From NCBI GenBank assembly GCA_913064945.1, contig CAJYAN010000004.1:221608-285607 (forward strand): 64,000 nt of DNA, written 5' to 3'. This DNA is from an uncultured Gammaproteobacteria bacterium (GTDB lineage Bacteria > Pseudomonadota > Gammaproteobacteria > UBA6429 > Thiohalophilaceae). How positions within the stretch are numbered: position 1 is the first letter of the stretch; every line of letters begins with the position of its first letter. Shown here in pieces: positions 1 through 8,682 of this stretch. A program made the translations under genes and the position numbers. The notes under the pieces are model-generated. The model saw only the letters and a program-made list of their open reading frames with translations. It was not told the origin of the DNA and searched no databases.

Positions 1-1
1 A

Positions 2-451
2 ATCATGCATGGTGACGAGTTTGATAGTGTTATCCAGTGCAGCCGTTTGGTGTCGCTTATTGGTTGTATCAGCTATGACGTCCTGTTGTATATCAATCGT
101 ATGCTCAATCATCTGCGTCGTCGCCTGGGTTTTTCCTACTGGTCGCTGGCAAGCTTCCTCAAGTCTCGTGTTGGTAGTGCCATGCAACATGTGAATAATT
201 TTGAGAAGGCCGCTGTCTATGAAGCGCAACGACATGCCGCGCAAGGTGTCATTTGCGGCCATATCCACCACGCCGAGGCCAGAGAGATCGATGGCATCCT
301 TTACTGTAATACCGGCGATTGGGTGGAGAATTGTACGGCGTTAGTGGAAAAGCAGGATGGCGGTATTGAGCTGTTACATTGGACGGAACAGAAAAGCTGC
401 CTTAAAAGCATTACGCCAGACGAGTTTGATATAAACAGGAAGGTCGCGTAA
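2..451 (+). CDS. Metallophosphoesterase, PlcP/LpxH-like (5' truncated)
   Basis: C-terminal part of a calcineurin-like phosphoesterase of the UDP-2,3-diacylglucosamine diphosphatase family (COG2908). The reading frame is open to the window edge, so the true start lies upstream. Visible metal-site motifs are HGDEFD at the left edge and GHIHHAE in the middle, followed by the family signature around YCNTGDWVENCTAL. This family includes LpxH-like enzymes and the phospholipase C PlcP, which removes phospholipid headgroups during phosphate starvation. The neighbours (PAP2 phosphatase, GT4 glycosyltransferase, OlsB, OlsA) favour a PlcP-like role over lipid A synthesis. That functional choice is inference; the family assignment is firm. 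Confidence 0.85.
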   Translation: MMHGDEFDSVIQCSRLVSLIGCISYDVLLYINRMLNHLRRRLGFSYWSLASFLKSRVGSAMQHVNNFEKAAVYEAQRHAAQGVICGHIHHAEAREIDGILYCNTGDWVENCTALVEKQDGGIELLHWTEQKSCLKSITPDEFDINRKVA

Positions 452-477
452 ATGACGAGGCTGTCAGAGGGGGGGCG

Positions 478-1008
478 ATGAATGCAAACAAAATTATGCA
501 ACGTTGTTATGGTGTGGACCTGCGTCTGGTAGAGATTAGCAACCGCTTGTCATTACGCCGAGGCGTACGACCATTATTTGCCAGTATCAGTCGTCTCGGC
601 GACGGCCTGTTCTGGTACTGCCTGATATTATTCCTGCCATTGATGTTTGGCCGGCAGGCGCTTAGCACCAGTCTGCAGATGACGGTGGCCGGATTGCTGG
701 CATTGATGATCTATAAGTGGATTAAGCAACTCACAGAACGTGCGCGTCCCTTTGCCGTGAGTTCGAGTATCTCTCTGGGCACAGCGCCCCTGGATAAGTA
801 CAGTTTTCCTTCTGGCCATACACTTCACGCGGTGACATTTTGTCTGCTTGCCATACACGCGTATCCAGTGCTGGCCTGGGGACTAATCCCGGTGACGTTT
901 CTAATCGCACTGTCTCGCGTTGTCCTGGGACTGCATTATCCTACCGATGTTCTGGCCGGTGCCACGATTGGCACTACATTAGCAACTGTCATCGTTCTGC
1001 TCTGGTAA
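478..1008 (+). CDS. PAP2-family membrane lipid phosphatase
   Basis: 176-residue integral membrane phosphatase with all three PAP2 motifs: KX6RP at K83-P91, PSGH at residues 111-114 and SRX5HX3D at S146-D157. Hydrophobic segments lie on both sides of the motifs. Members dephosphorylate lipid phosphates such as phosphatidic acid or undecaprenyl diphosphate. The ATG follows a G-rich ribosome-binding stretch and sits 26 bp after the upstream metallophosphoesterase, so the two are probably co-transcribed with the glycosyltransferase downstream. In this setting it could turn phosphatidate into diacylglycerol for glycolipid synthesis, which is inferred from context. The substrate cannot be told from sequence. 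Confidence 0.88.
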   Translation: MNANKIMQRCYGVDLRLVEISNRLSLRRGVRPLFASISRLGDGLFWYCLILFLPLMFGRQALSTSLQMTVAGLLALMIYKWIKQLTERARPFAVSSSISLGTAPLDKYSFPSGHTLHAVTFCLLAIHAYPVLAWGLIPVTFLIALSRVVLGLHYPTDVLAGATIGTTLATVIVLLW

Positions 1009-1021
1009 TGAAGGAAGCTGC

Positions 1022-2230
1022 TTGAATATTTTGATGCTGTCTGATGTGTATTTTCCACGCGTCAATGGCGTGTCCACCTCGATAAAGACATTTACCCATT
1101 CACTACGCAAAGCCGGCCATCGCGTCATCCTGGCCGTCCCTGAGTATGGTGTCTCAAGGCTTGTCTATTACGATAAGCTTGAAGATATTTACCGTATCCC
1201 GGCGCACCGCGTTATCCTGGATAAGGAAGACCGTTTACTGAATAGTCGTTACTTCGAGGAGCTGTTGCACCTGTTACAGGCCGAGAAGATTGATGTTTTG
1301 CATATTCACACACCCTTTCGTGCTCACTACTGGGGCGTGCGCCTGGCGCGTGCGCTGGCCTGTCCCTGTGTGGCAACCTACCATACGTTTTTTGAAGAGT
1401 ATCTGCATCACTACATCCCGCTGGTGCCACGCCGCTGGTTGCGGGCGGTAGCGCGACGTTTTACTGTTAGTCAATCACGTCAGGTCGATCAATTAGTCGT
1501 GCCTTCGACGGCAATGCACGCCCTGTTGCAGGAATATGGTGTCAGTGATGCTATGCAGGTAATACCCACGGGTTTAAATTTGGCAGAGGTCTCGGGTGGC
1601 GACGGGCGACGCTTCCGCGAGGCACTCGGCATTGATGCAAACCGCCCGGTGATTGGCCATATTGGCCGACTCGCGCATGAAAAAAATATTGTCTTCCTGT
1701 TACAGGTATTAAATGAGCTCCGAGAAAAAACCCCGGACATCCTGCTACTCGTCGCCGGAGAGGGACCGGCCAAAAAAGATCTGCTTCGACAGGCAAATCG
1801 CATGGGACTGACGAAAAATATTATATTTGTCGGTTATCTATCGCGTGAACAGTCATTATGGGATTGCTACTGTGCCGCCGATGTCTTCGTCTTTTCATCC
1901 CGCACGGAGACACAGGGGCTGGTCCTGCTGGAGGCAATGGCGAGCGGCGTGCCCGTCGTGTCGACAGCCATTCTCGGTACAAAAGATATTTTACTGCAGC
2001 AACGCGGTGCCCTGATTGCGGCAGACGCGGTTGATGACTTTAGTCAGAAAGTGGCCTTATTACTCTCGAACCCATTGTTACGTGCGACGCTGAGCCGTGA
2101 GGCACAGGCCTATGTGCACGAATGGTCAGACGATGAAATGGCGGCAAGACTGGAGCAATTTTATCGACGTGTCCTGCAGCAAGAGGCACTCCTGACGGAC
2201 GAGGCCCTGCTGACAGAGAGCGGCCAATGA
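1022..2230 (+). CDS. GT4-family glycosyltransferase, probable diacylglycerol glycosyltransferase
   Basis: 402-residue retaining glycosyltransferase with two Rossmann-like halves. The N-terminus has the GT4 acceptor loop PRVNGVSTS at residues 12-20, and the C-terminal half carries GHIGRLAHEKN near residue 212 and the EX7E motif at E296 to E304. The start is TTG, preceded by AAGGAAG, 13 bp after the PAP2 gene. Close relatives by pattern are bacterial diacylglycerol glucosyl- or glucuronosyltransferases and PimB-like mannosyltransferases. Downstream of a PlcP-like enzyme, the likely product is a phosphorus-free glycolipid (Agt-like role). The sugar donor is unknown. Confidence 0.87.
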   Translation: MNILMLSDVYFPRVNGVSTSIKTFTHSLRKAGHRVILAVPEYGVSRLVYYDKLEDIYRIPAHRVILDKEDRLLNSRYFEELLHLLQAEKIDVLHIHTPFRAHYWGVRLARALACPCVATYHTFFEEYLHHYIPLVPRRWLRAVARRFTVSQSRQVDQLVVPSTAMHALLQEYGVSDAMQVIPTGLNLAEVSGGDGRRFREALGIDANRPVIGHIGRLAHEKNIVFLLQVLNELREKTPDILLLVAGEGPAKKDLLRQANRMGLTKNIIFVGYLSREQSLWDCYCAADVFVFSSRTETQGLVLLEAMASGVPVVSTAILGTKDILLQQRGALIAADAVDDFSQKVALLLSNPLLRATLSREAQAYVHEWSDDEMAARLEQFYRRVLQQEALLTDEALLTESGQ

Positions 2231-2343
2231 TGATAGTACGGCATACAGCGGGTGTTCACACAAGCTTCATTTAACTGCAAGAAAACCGACACATTCCTCA
2301 TCTATTTTTACATGAAGACATTACCGCGAATGAGGAAAATGAA

Positions 2344-3108
2344 ATGCCTACTGAAGCCCCGCCGTTTAAAGCGCAACAAAATGAAAACCGATTTGTTGTG
2401 ACGCTGGCCACTGCACACGATAATATTGAAGCCTGCCTGCGTCTGCGTTATCAGGTCTTCGCCGAAGAACACGGTGCACAATTGAGCAGTGCGGCGACCG
2501 GCCTGGATAAGGACCTCTTCGATGATTATTGTAAACACCTGATGGTCTATGACAACCAGACGAAACAGGTTGTGGCAACCACTCGTTTGATTTCAGACGT
2601 CGATACCAGATTTACCAATGGTTTTTATTCTGAAACTGAATTTAACCTGGAAAATATTCTGGCTGTGCCTGGTCGATTTATGGAAGTGGGTCGGACCTGT
2701 ATTCATCCGGAGTATCGACGCGGTGCGGTGTTGGCCTTGTTGTGGCAGGGCATTGCCCGCATCGTGAGCCTCTGTAAAATTGATTATTTGATTGGCTGCG
2801 CCAGCATCCCACTGACTGGAGGTGATCGCTATATCGCCTCCGTCATGCATCACTTGCGTAGCCATCATTTTATCCCAGCAGATAAGCGCGTGCAGCCACG
2901 GGTAGCACTGCCGCAGGCCGAATCCGTTGACGTCGATGACGTCATCCTGCCGACCCTGTTAAAAGGCTACTTACGCCAGGGGGCGTTGATCTGTGGTGAA
3001 CCTTACTGGGATGCGCAGTTTGGTGTGGCCGATGTCTTTGTCCTGCTGGATACGGATAAGATTGCTTCGCGTTACCAGAAGCATTTTATTGAACGACTAT
3101 TGGCCTGA
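2344..3108 (+). CDS. olsB: L-ornithine N-alpha-acyltransferase (OlsB-like GNAT)
   Basis: 254-residue protein of the acyl-homoserine-lactone-synthase-like GNAT family (COG3176). It contains the family pattern CLRLRYQVFAEE near residue 32, the DxxDxYxxHLMV-like segment and EVGRTCIHPEYR in the middle. OlsB links a 3-hydroxyacyl chain from acyl-ACP to the alpha-amino group of ornithine, making lyso-ornithine lipid. The ATG follows a purine-rich TGAGGAAA site. It lies 4 bp before olsA, matching the usual olsBA arrangement. No Pho box is visible in the 113-bp gap upstream, so it may be driven from a promoter further upstream. Confidence 0.82.
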   Translation: MPTEAPPFKAQQNENRFVVTLATAHDNIEACLRLRYQVFAEEHGAQLSSAATGLDKDLFDDYCKHLMVYDNQTKQVVATTRLISDVDTRFTNGFYSETEFNLENILAVPGRFMEVGRTCIHPEYRRGAVLALLWQGIARIVSLCKIDYLIGCASIPLTGGDRYIASVMHHLRSHHFIPADKRVQPRVALPQAESVDVDDVILPTLLKGYLRQGALICGEPYWDAQFGVADVFVLLDTDKIASRYQKHFIERLLA

Positions 3109-3112
3109 GATC

Positions 3113-3916
3113 ATGATGCTTTCAAGTCTACGTTGTGCCGTGCGTTGTTGTCGGGTCGCAGCTCACTTCGCCACCGGGGTCTATAAAATTCAGGCCCTGA
3201 AGCGTCGGCACGGTGAACAATGGCATACCAGCAAGATTGGCCGCCGGGCGATTCGACAGTGGATGCAACAGGCCTGTCGCATTATTGGCCTGCAAATTCA
3301 AATTACGGGAAATTTGCCTGAGCAGAACGGCCAGTTATATATCGCTAACCATGTCTCCTGGCTGGATATCATTGCGATTGCCTCGGTGACGGATTGTAAA
3401 TTTCTTGCCAAGGCGAGCATTCGTCACTGGCCGGTTATCGGCTGGTTCACGGCCTCGATGGGTAGCCTGTTTATCCGCCGTCATAACCGTCGCGCCTTCC
3501 ACAAAAGTTTGCAGCGAGTGCAGGAGCGCCTACAGCAGGGTGCCAGTATCTGTATTTTTCCAGAAGGTACCACCAGTGATGGTCGACATGTGTTGCCGTT
3601 TCATAGTGGCCTGTTACAGTCTGCGATTGATGCCGAAGTCGCAGTACAACCTCTGGTACTCAAGTATGAAAACGCAGACGGCGAGTATGAAGAACACGCA
3701 CCTTATTATGGTAATCACGTGTTTGTCCTGCATATGCTGAAACTGCTTTGCCGACCGCAAACGCAGCTGAAATTGACCGTTTTACCCGCTATGCCACAGC
3801 AGACCGGGGCCGATCGACAAATGCTGGCCCGTGTACTTGAGCAACGCTTTAGCCGTGAGCTGGTCACACACCTGGAAAAAGTTGATCATCGTGTCGTGTT
3901 AGATCCGAGTTACTAG
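3113..3916 (+). CDS. olsA: Lyso-ornithine lipid / 1-acyl-glycerol-3-phosphate acyltransferase (PlsC family)
   Basis: 267 residues from the ATG just after the olsB stop; the longer open frame beginning inside olsB is not needed. It shows the PlsC motifs NHVSWLD (catalytic His and Asp) and FPEGTTSDG, with a short basic N-terminal region. OlsA transfers a second acyl chain from acyl-ACP to the hydroxyl of lyso-ornithine lipid. PlsC uses the same fold for phosphatidate synthesis, so the OlsA call rests mainly on the adjacent olsB. An ATGATG doublet at 3113 and 3116 leaves the exact start uncertain by one codon. The next gene, argE, is convergent. Confidence 0.78.
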   Translation: MMLSSLRCAVRCCRVAAHFATGVYKIQALKRRHGEQWHTSKIGRRAIRQWMQQACRIIGLQIQITGNLPEQNGQLYIANHVSWLDIIAIASVTDCKFLAKASIRHWPVIGWFTASMGSLFIRRHNRRAFHKSLQRVQERLQQGASICIFPEGTTSDGRHVLPFHSGLLQSAIDAEVAVQPLVLKYENADGEYEEHAPYYGNHVFVLHMLKLLCRPQTQLKLTVLPAMPQQTGADRQMLARVLEQRFSRELVTHLEKVDHRVVLDPSY

Positions 3917-3930
3917 GATCGCACTAACGG

Positions 3931-5094
3931 TTACAGCGGCTTCACACAGTAATGCTGGATGGCGTGCCGGAGAAAGGCCACCGTGGGTTGCAGGCTGCTT
4001 TGTTCGATAAATTCATTGGGTTGATGGGCCTGGTCGATACTGCCTGGTCCCAGAATAATGGTCTGCATCCCCAGTTGCTGGAAGTAGGGACCTTCGGTAC
4101 AAAAGGCAACGCTCTCGGCAGCATAACCGGTCATGGACTCCGCATACCTGACCAGTCCGGCATCGGCCGGGGTCTCCATGGCTTCAGTGCCTTTAAACAG
4201 GGGCGTCACGCGTGAGTTGAGTTGTCGCTGCGCGGCAATACGGCCGACGCGCTGGCTCAGTTCATGACGTAGTTCCGCCAGTGGCATGCCGGGCAGGGGA
4301 CGCAGGTCGATATGTAATTCACAGTCGCCGCAGATTCGGTTTGGGTTATCACCACCGTGAATATGACCAAGGTTGAGGGTGGGATAGGGAATGACAAAGG
4401 CCTGGCTGTGATATTTTGCCTGAAGTTCATCGCGCCACTGCAGTATCTCCGTGATCACCGCGTGCATGCCTTCAAGGGCATTATTGCCTAATGCCGGATT
4501 ACTGGAGTGACCGGACTGACCCTGTAGATGAATGGCCTCCATCATGATGCCCTTGTGGGCGCGGATCGGTCGCATGCCAGTGGGTTCACCGACAATGGCG
4601 TAACGTGCCTTGGGACGGCCCAACATGACCAGTTCTTCGGCACCGTTCATGCTGCTCTCTTCATCGGCGGTGGCGAGGATAATCAGTGGTTGTTGCAGGT
4701 CACCGGCCTTAAAGTCCCTGGCGGCTTCAATTGCGAGGGCGAGAAAACTTTTCATGTCGGCGGTGCCCAGACCATAAAACCGATGATCGCCCTCTGTCAG
4801 CGTAAAGGGATCAGAGCTCCAGCGGCCTTCGTCATAGGGGACGGTGTCGGTGTGCCCGGCGAGGACCAGACCGCCCGGTCCCGTGCCGAGCGTGGCAATC
4901 AGGTTGGCCTTGTTTGCTTGTGTCTTTAGAGGCAGCACCTCGACGCTAAAACCAAGTGTTTGCAGCCAGTCGGCGAGTAAGTGAATGACCCCCAGGTTGC
5001 TCTGATCAAAAGCGGGAGTGACACTGCTGACAGAGGGCGCGCCAATAATGCCTTGCAGCATTTGAATAAGTGTGGGTGTGGTCTTCATCGGCAC
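3931..5094 (-). CDS. argE: Acetylornithine deacetylase
   Basis: 387-residue M20-family zinc amidohydrolase that releases acetate from N-acetylornithine to give ornithine in the linear arginine pathway. The metal and catalytic motifs are present: AGHTDTVP (H81, D83), D113 in GTADMK, the EE pair at 145-146 and a late His in DQAHQPNE. Length is typical for ArgE rather than DapE. The start could be Met1 or Met3. It faces olsBA head-on; ornithine is the headgroup of ornithine lipids, a suggestive but unproven link. Other arginine genes in the window are argF, argD and argG, placed separately. Confidence 0.93.
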   Translation of the reverse strand: MPMKTTPTLIQMLQGIIGAPSVSSVTPAFDQSNLGVIHLLADWLQTLGFSVEVLPLKTQANKANLIATLGTGPGGLVLAGHTDTVPYDEGRWSSDPFTLTEGDHRFYGLGTADMKSFLALAIEAARDFKAGDLQQPLIILATADEESSMNGAEELVMLGRPKARYAIVGEPTGMRPIRAHKGIMMEAIHLQGQSGHSSNPALGNNALEGMHAVITEILQWRDELQAKYHSQAFVIPYPTLNLGHIHGGDNPNRICGDCELHIDLRPLPGMPLAELRHELSQRVGRIAAQRQLNSRVTPLFKGTEAMETPADAGLVRYAESMTGYAAESVAFCTEGPYFQQLGMQTIILGPGSIDQAHQPNEFIEQSSLQPTVAFLRHAIQHYCVKPL

Positions 5095-5349
5095 AAGATA
5101 ACGCCGGCACAGGACGCTATCAAGTCATAATGAAAAATATAAATGCCGACGAGATTTGAACAGGCACACCGGGTATGCTCAGTCGCACGACTGGGGAAAC
5201 CTGTAACGCATCGCGTCGTTATCAGGGCAGCAGGGGCCAGCTAAAATAGATATCTCCACGGCCTTGACGGCGATGTGCACTTTGCGATTCATACGGTTAT
5301 TCATAGCATGGGCGACGAGATATCGACCGGACAGATCCGCCCAGAGACA

Positions 5350-6021
5350 CTAAAACTCCCAACTGTCCTTTTTGCGACGGCGTAGATTGGGTGCCAGCAG
5401 TCCCAGCAGGATGCCCCCCAGGAGGACCCCGGCACCGGCAATGAACCACTCGCGGTCGGTGCGGTCCTTGAGTAACTGGTTTTCCTGCTTGAGTAAATGT
5501 AACTGGTTGCCGAGCGAGATGGTCTGCTCCTTCAGGTCACGGTTTTCCTTGTCCAGCAGGATTGGCTTGGCGGCAACCTGATTGAGTCGCTTGAGTTCTG
5601 TCTCGGCCTGATTCTGTGATTTACTGAGTTCACCGACCTGGCCGCTCAAATGACGATTATCTTTTTGCAGGCTCTCCAGGCGCGAACTGAGCGCGGTATT
5701 TTTTTCCTGAAGTTTCGCCACCTGTGCCTGTGTGGTGGCGAGCTGTTCATGCGCTGTCGGTTCGTTTGACAGATATTGGGTGCGGACCCAGCCCTCGGTA
5801 CCATCGGCGGCGCGGACACGGGTGTAACCAGTCTCGGTCTCTTCCAGCACATCTAATCGATCACCGCTGGAGAGGGTCTTGATAATCTGGAAGCTATTGC
5901 CCTGGCCGGTACGCAGGGTGATCACCAGCTGGTCACTCACGTAGGCCGTCTTGGCCAGCACCAGCGCCGGGCTCAAGGTAAAAATCAGGCTGCAGATGAT
6001 TGTTAATTGATTGAATCGCAT
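5350..6021 (-). CDS. SH3-domain coiled-coil membrane protein (TIGR04211-like)
   Basis: 223 residues in four parts: a signal peptide (about 1-23, ending VLA), a bacterial SH3 domain (about 25-85), a long heptad-rich coiled coil (about 90-180) and a single transmembrane helix (about 193-212) followed by a basic tail RRRKKDSWEF. The layout matches the YgiM-like SH3b family, predicted to lie in the periplasm anchored to the inner membrane. Its biochemical role is not established. It is divergent from phoB, with about 200 bp between them. The 255 bp between this gene and argE contain nothing I recognise. Confidence 0.8.
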   Translation of the reverse strand: MRFNQLTIICSLIFTLSPALVLAKTAYVSDQLVITLRTGQGNSFQIIKTLSSGDRLDVLEETETGYTRVRAADGTEGWVRTQYLSNEPTAHEQLATTQAQVAKLQEKNTALSSRLESLQKDNRHLSGQVGELSKSQNQAETELKRLNQVAAKPILLDKENRDLKEQTISLGNQLHLLKQENQLLKDRTDREWFIAGAGVLLGGILLGLLAPNLRRRKKDSWEF

Positions 6022-6152
6022 ATGTTTTTCTCGTTAATTCTGTATGGTCATATATATAGTATATTGGAAATGAATTCTACAGTGATTTACCATTAAATCG
6101 CTGCGTGTTTTATCACAAAATGTTGTATCGTGCCGTGGCCGCGATACACTCG

Positions 6153-6204
6153 GTGTCATACGACTGTCATATATTTAGTTTGTAATATGACTGTCATGAG
6201 TCAT
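6153..6204 (+). promoter_or_regulatory. Pho box region upstream of phoB
   Basis: At 6153-6170 there is GTGTCAT-acga-CTGTCAT, two 7-bp direct repeats 11 bp apart, a near-perfect match to the PhoB consensus CTGTCATAAAACTGTCAT. A further CTGTCAT lies at 6191-6197 and a weaker GAGTCAT at 6198-6204. The phoB ATG is 24 bp beyond this. The arrangement predicts positive autoregulation of phoBR under phosphate limitation. Confidence 0.85.
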
Positions 6205-6227
6205 AAAGTAGTGGAAGACAGTCAGTC

Positions 6228-6926
6228 ATGAGTCAAAATAGTGTAAGTGTACTCCTCGTTGAAGATGAAGAGGCCATTCGTGAAATGGTCAATTTTTCAC
6301 TGACGCGTGCCGGATTTTCGGTGACTGAGGCCGCCGATGCCAGTGTAGCGCAGAGTCTAATCGGTCAACAGCTGCCCGATATTGTGTTGCTCGACTGGAT
6401 GCTGCCGGGAATCAGCGGTATTGACCTGGCGCGTCGCTGGCGGCAGGATGGCCGTACTCAGCATGTACCGATTATTATGTTGACCGCGAGGGGTGAAGAA
6501 GAGGACAAATTGCGTGGTTTTGATATCGGGGTTGATGATTATATCACCAAACCCTTTTCAACCCAGGAACTGATTGCCCGCATGAAGGCCATTTTGCGTC
6601 GACATAGTAAGCCTGACGCCGATACCGTCCTGGTCGCCAGGAGTCTGAAGCTCGATACGGTAGGACATCGCGTCAGCGTGGATGGCGATTCCCTGACGCT
6701 GGGACCAACAGAATATCGCCTTTTACAGTTTTTTATGTCACACCCGGAACGGGTCTTTACCCGTAGTCAGCTACTGGATCAGGTCTGGGGTGATGATGTT
6801 TATATTGAGGAACGCACGGTAGATGTACATATCAGACGTCTGCGAAAATTACTGGAGCCCTATGCCTGTGCCAAGTTTGTTCAAACAGTGCGTGGTGCTG
6901 GTTATCGTTTTTCACAACAGGTCTAG
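6228..6926 (+). CDS. phoB: Phosphate regulon response regulator PhoB
   Basis: 232-residue OmpR/PhoB-family regulator. The receiver domain has the acidic pocket at E12-D13, the phospho-acceptor D56 in LLDWMLPG and K108 in YITKPF. The winged-helix DNA-binding domain occupies about residues 130-230 and ends in the usual VRGAGYRFS. It activates phosphate-acquisition genes by binding Pho boxes, and such boxes precede both this gene and the porin at 9743. It is followed after 6 bp by phoR, so the pair forms one operon. No pst transporter genes lie in the window. Confidence 0.96.
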   Translation: MSQNSVSVLLVEDEEAIREMVNFSLTRAGFSVTEAADASVAQSLIGQQLPDIVLLDWMLPGISGIDLARRWRQDGRTQHVPIIMLTARGEEEDKLRGFDIGVDDYITKPFSTQELIARMKAILRRHSKPDADTVLVARSLKLDTVGHRVSVDGDSLTLGPTEYRLLQFFMSHPERVFTRSQLLDQVWGDDVYIEERTVDVHIRRLRKLLEPYACAKFVQTVRGAGYRFSQQV

Positions 6927-6932
6927 TCTCCC

Positions 6933-8246
6933 TTGCAAAACGCGCTGCGCATAGAAATTGGTCGCCTGCTGGCCATCATTGCCTTTGCGGCGTTTCTGGG
7001 ACTGTTTTTCGGTTATACCAAAATCCTTGTCTTGCTGGCACTGTCAGGCTATCTCATCTGGCACGCCTATTACCTCTGGGTGCTGGCACGCTGGCTATCC
7101 AAAGACAAGAAATACACACCGCCACCGGCCTACGGTATCTGGGGGGCGATTTTCGATGAAATCTATCGTCTGCTAAAACGACAGCGGCAACGGAACAAGC
7201 GTTTTTCGGAGTGGCTACACCGCTTCCGCGAAAGCACCAATGCCCTGCCGGAGGCCGTGGTCATTCTGCAAGAAGATGGTGAAATAGAATGGTGGAATAG
7301 TAATGCGGGCGACTGGTTGCGCCTGCGCTACCCACAGGATGTGGGGCAGCGTATTACCAATTTGATTCGTCTGCCGGAATTTTCCAACTTCTGGAATAAC
7401 GGTAAGGAAGGTGATGCGGTCGAGATGCGTGGCCCGAATAATATGCAGCAGCATCTGCGTGTACGTCTCATTCCCTACGGCAATCAGCAAAAACTGCTAC
7501 TCCTGCGTGATGTCACGGTATTTTTCAGTGTCGAGAATATGCGTCGTGACTTTATTGCCAATATCTCCCATGAACTTCGCACCCCGTTGACCGTGCTAAG
7601 TGGTTATCTGGAAAACATGACAGTCGACGACGCTGGGCAGAAAAGCATTGAACCTGAATTGCTGGAGATGTCGGTAAACCGTATGCAACAACAGGTACAA
7701 CGAATGTCGCGTCTGGTTGAAGACCTGTTGGTGCTGTCGAGACTGGAGTCCCCGGGGACAAATAAAAAAGAAAGTCTGGTCGAGGTGCCACAGTTACTGG
7801 CGGCATTGCAGGATGAGGCGCAGGTGATTAGCCAGGGCCGACACCAGATTATGTCCGAAGTGGATAACACGCTCTGTATTTATGGTACCCCCGGCGAGCT
7901 GGATTCGCTGTTTCGTAATCTGGTGATTAATGCGATTAACTACACGCCTAGCGGCGGGGCGGTGCGGATCCGCTGGTACCTGGATGGCGAGCAGCCCTGT
8001 TTTGAGGTGCATGATACCGGTGTGGGAATTGCCCGGCATCATATTCCGCGTTTGACGGAGCGCTTTTACCGTATTGATGTGGCGCGTTCACGCGAAACCG
8101 GAGGCTCTGGTCTGGGACTGGCCATTGTCAAACATGTCTTGCAGCGTCATAACGGCGTGCTATACATCGATAGTGAAGTGGGTCGTGGCTCGACCTTTCG
8201 TTGCCTGTTCCCCAAAGAGCTGATCGCGCAGCGCGAGACATCATAG
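6933..8246 (+). CDS. phoR: Phosphate regulon sensor histidine kinase PhoR
   Basis: 437-residue membrane kinase. Two hydrophobic helices lie between residues 10 and 50, then a basic linker, a PAS-like domain (about 100-195), HisKA with H213 in SHELRTP and a HATPase domain with the N box NLVINAINY and the G2 box GGSGLGLAIV. The start is TTG, chosen because it lies 6 bp after the phoB stop and keeps both membrane helices. PhoR senses phosphate through the Pst/PhoU complex rather than a large periplasmic domain, and the absence of such a domain here fits. Confidence 0.95.
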   Translation: MQNALRIEIGRLLAIIAFAAFLGLFFGYTKILVLLALSGYLIWHAYYLWVLARWLSKDKKYTPPPAYGIWGAIFDEIYRLLKRQRQRNKRFSEWLHRFRESTNALPEAVVILQEDGEIEWWNSNAGDWLRLRYPQDVGQRITNLIRLPEFSNFWNNGKEGDAVEMRGPNNMQQHLRVRLIPYGNQQKLLLLRDVTVFFSVENMRRDFIANISHELRTPLTVLSGYLENMTVDDAGQKSIEPELLEMSVNRMQQQVQRMSRLVEDLLVLSRLESPGTNKKESLVEVPQLLAALQDEAQVISQGRHQIMSEVDNTLCIYGTPGELDSLFRNLVINAINYTPSGGAVRIRWYLDGEQPCFEVHDTGVGIARHHIPRLTERFYRIDVARSRETGGSGLGLAIVKHVLQRHNGVLYIDSEVGRGSTFRCLFPKELIAQRETS

Positions 8247-8682
8247 CGGCAGGGTACTGCGCCGCGCAGGCGGGGAATGTCCAGGTGACCTGCCAACGGC
8301 CAGGCGGACGGCAGTCTACAGCGATGCTATCTTTGTGCCTCCCACGGCAGAGATGACCGGGCCACTCCGGGTTTAAAATATCGTGTTAAGGCAGCGTCGG
8401 GGAACCCTGGCGGCAACTGTACTGACAATATCGGGAAGGCTCGATAGCCGATACGCGCCTGATATGAAGAGTTGATTTTAGAATTGAAAGACCGTTACTC
8501 TATTGGACTAATGATAGACACCGGCAGTAGACGACCCGAGTCCCGTGCAGGGACATTATTGTCAAAGGGGAGTGATTGCCGTTGCGGTGCGCTCAAAATG
8601 CGCTACCCAATGGGCAGGTAGTAGATCCGGAATTCGTATGCCGATCACGACGCTTAACATGAAATTATGAAAGGAAAAGGCC
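8247..8682. other. 436-bp intergenic region, phoR to phoU
   Basis: No open frame with family-like sequence, no tRNA or rRNA signature and no clear Pho box was found here. The part near phoU contains a purine-rich AAAGGAAAAGG ribosome-binding site before the ATG. The separation suggests phoU has its own promoter, but I could not identify one with confidence. Confidence 0.5.
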
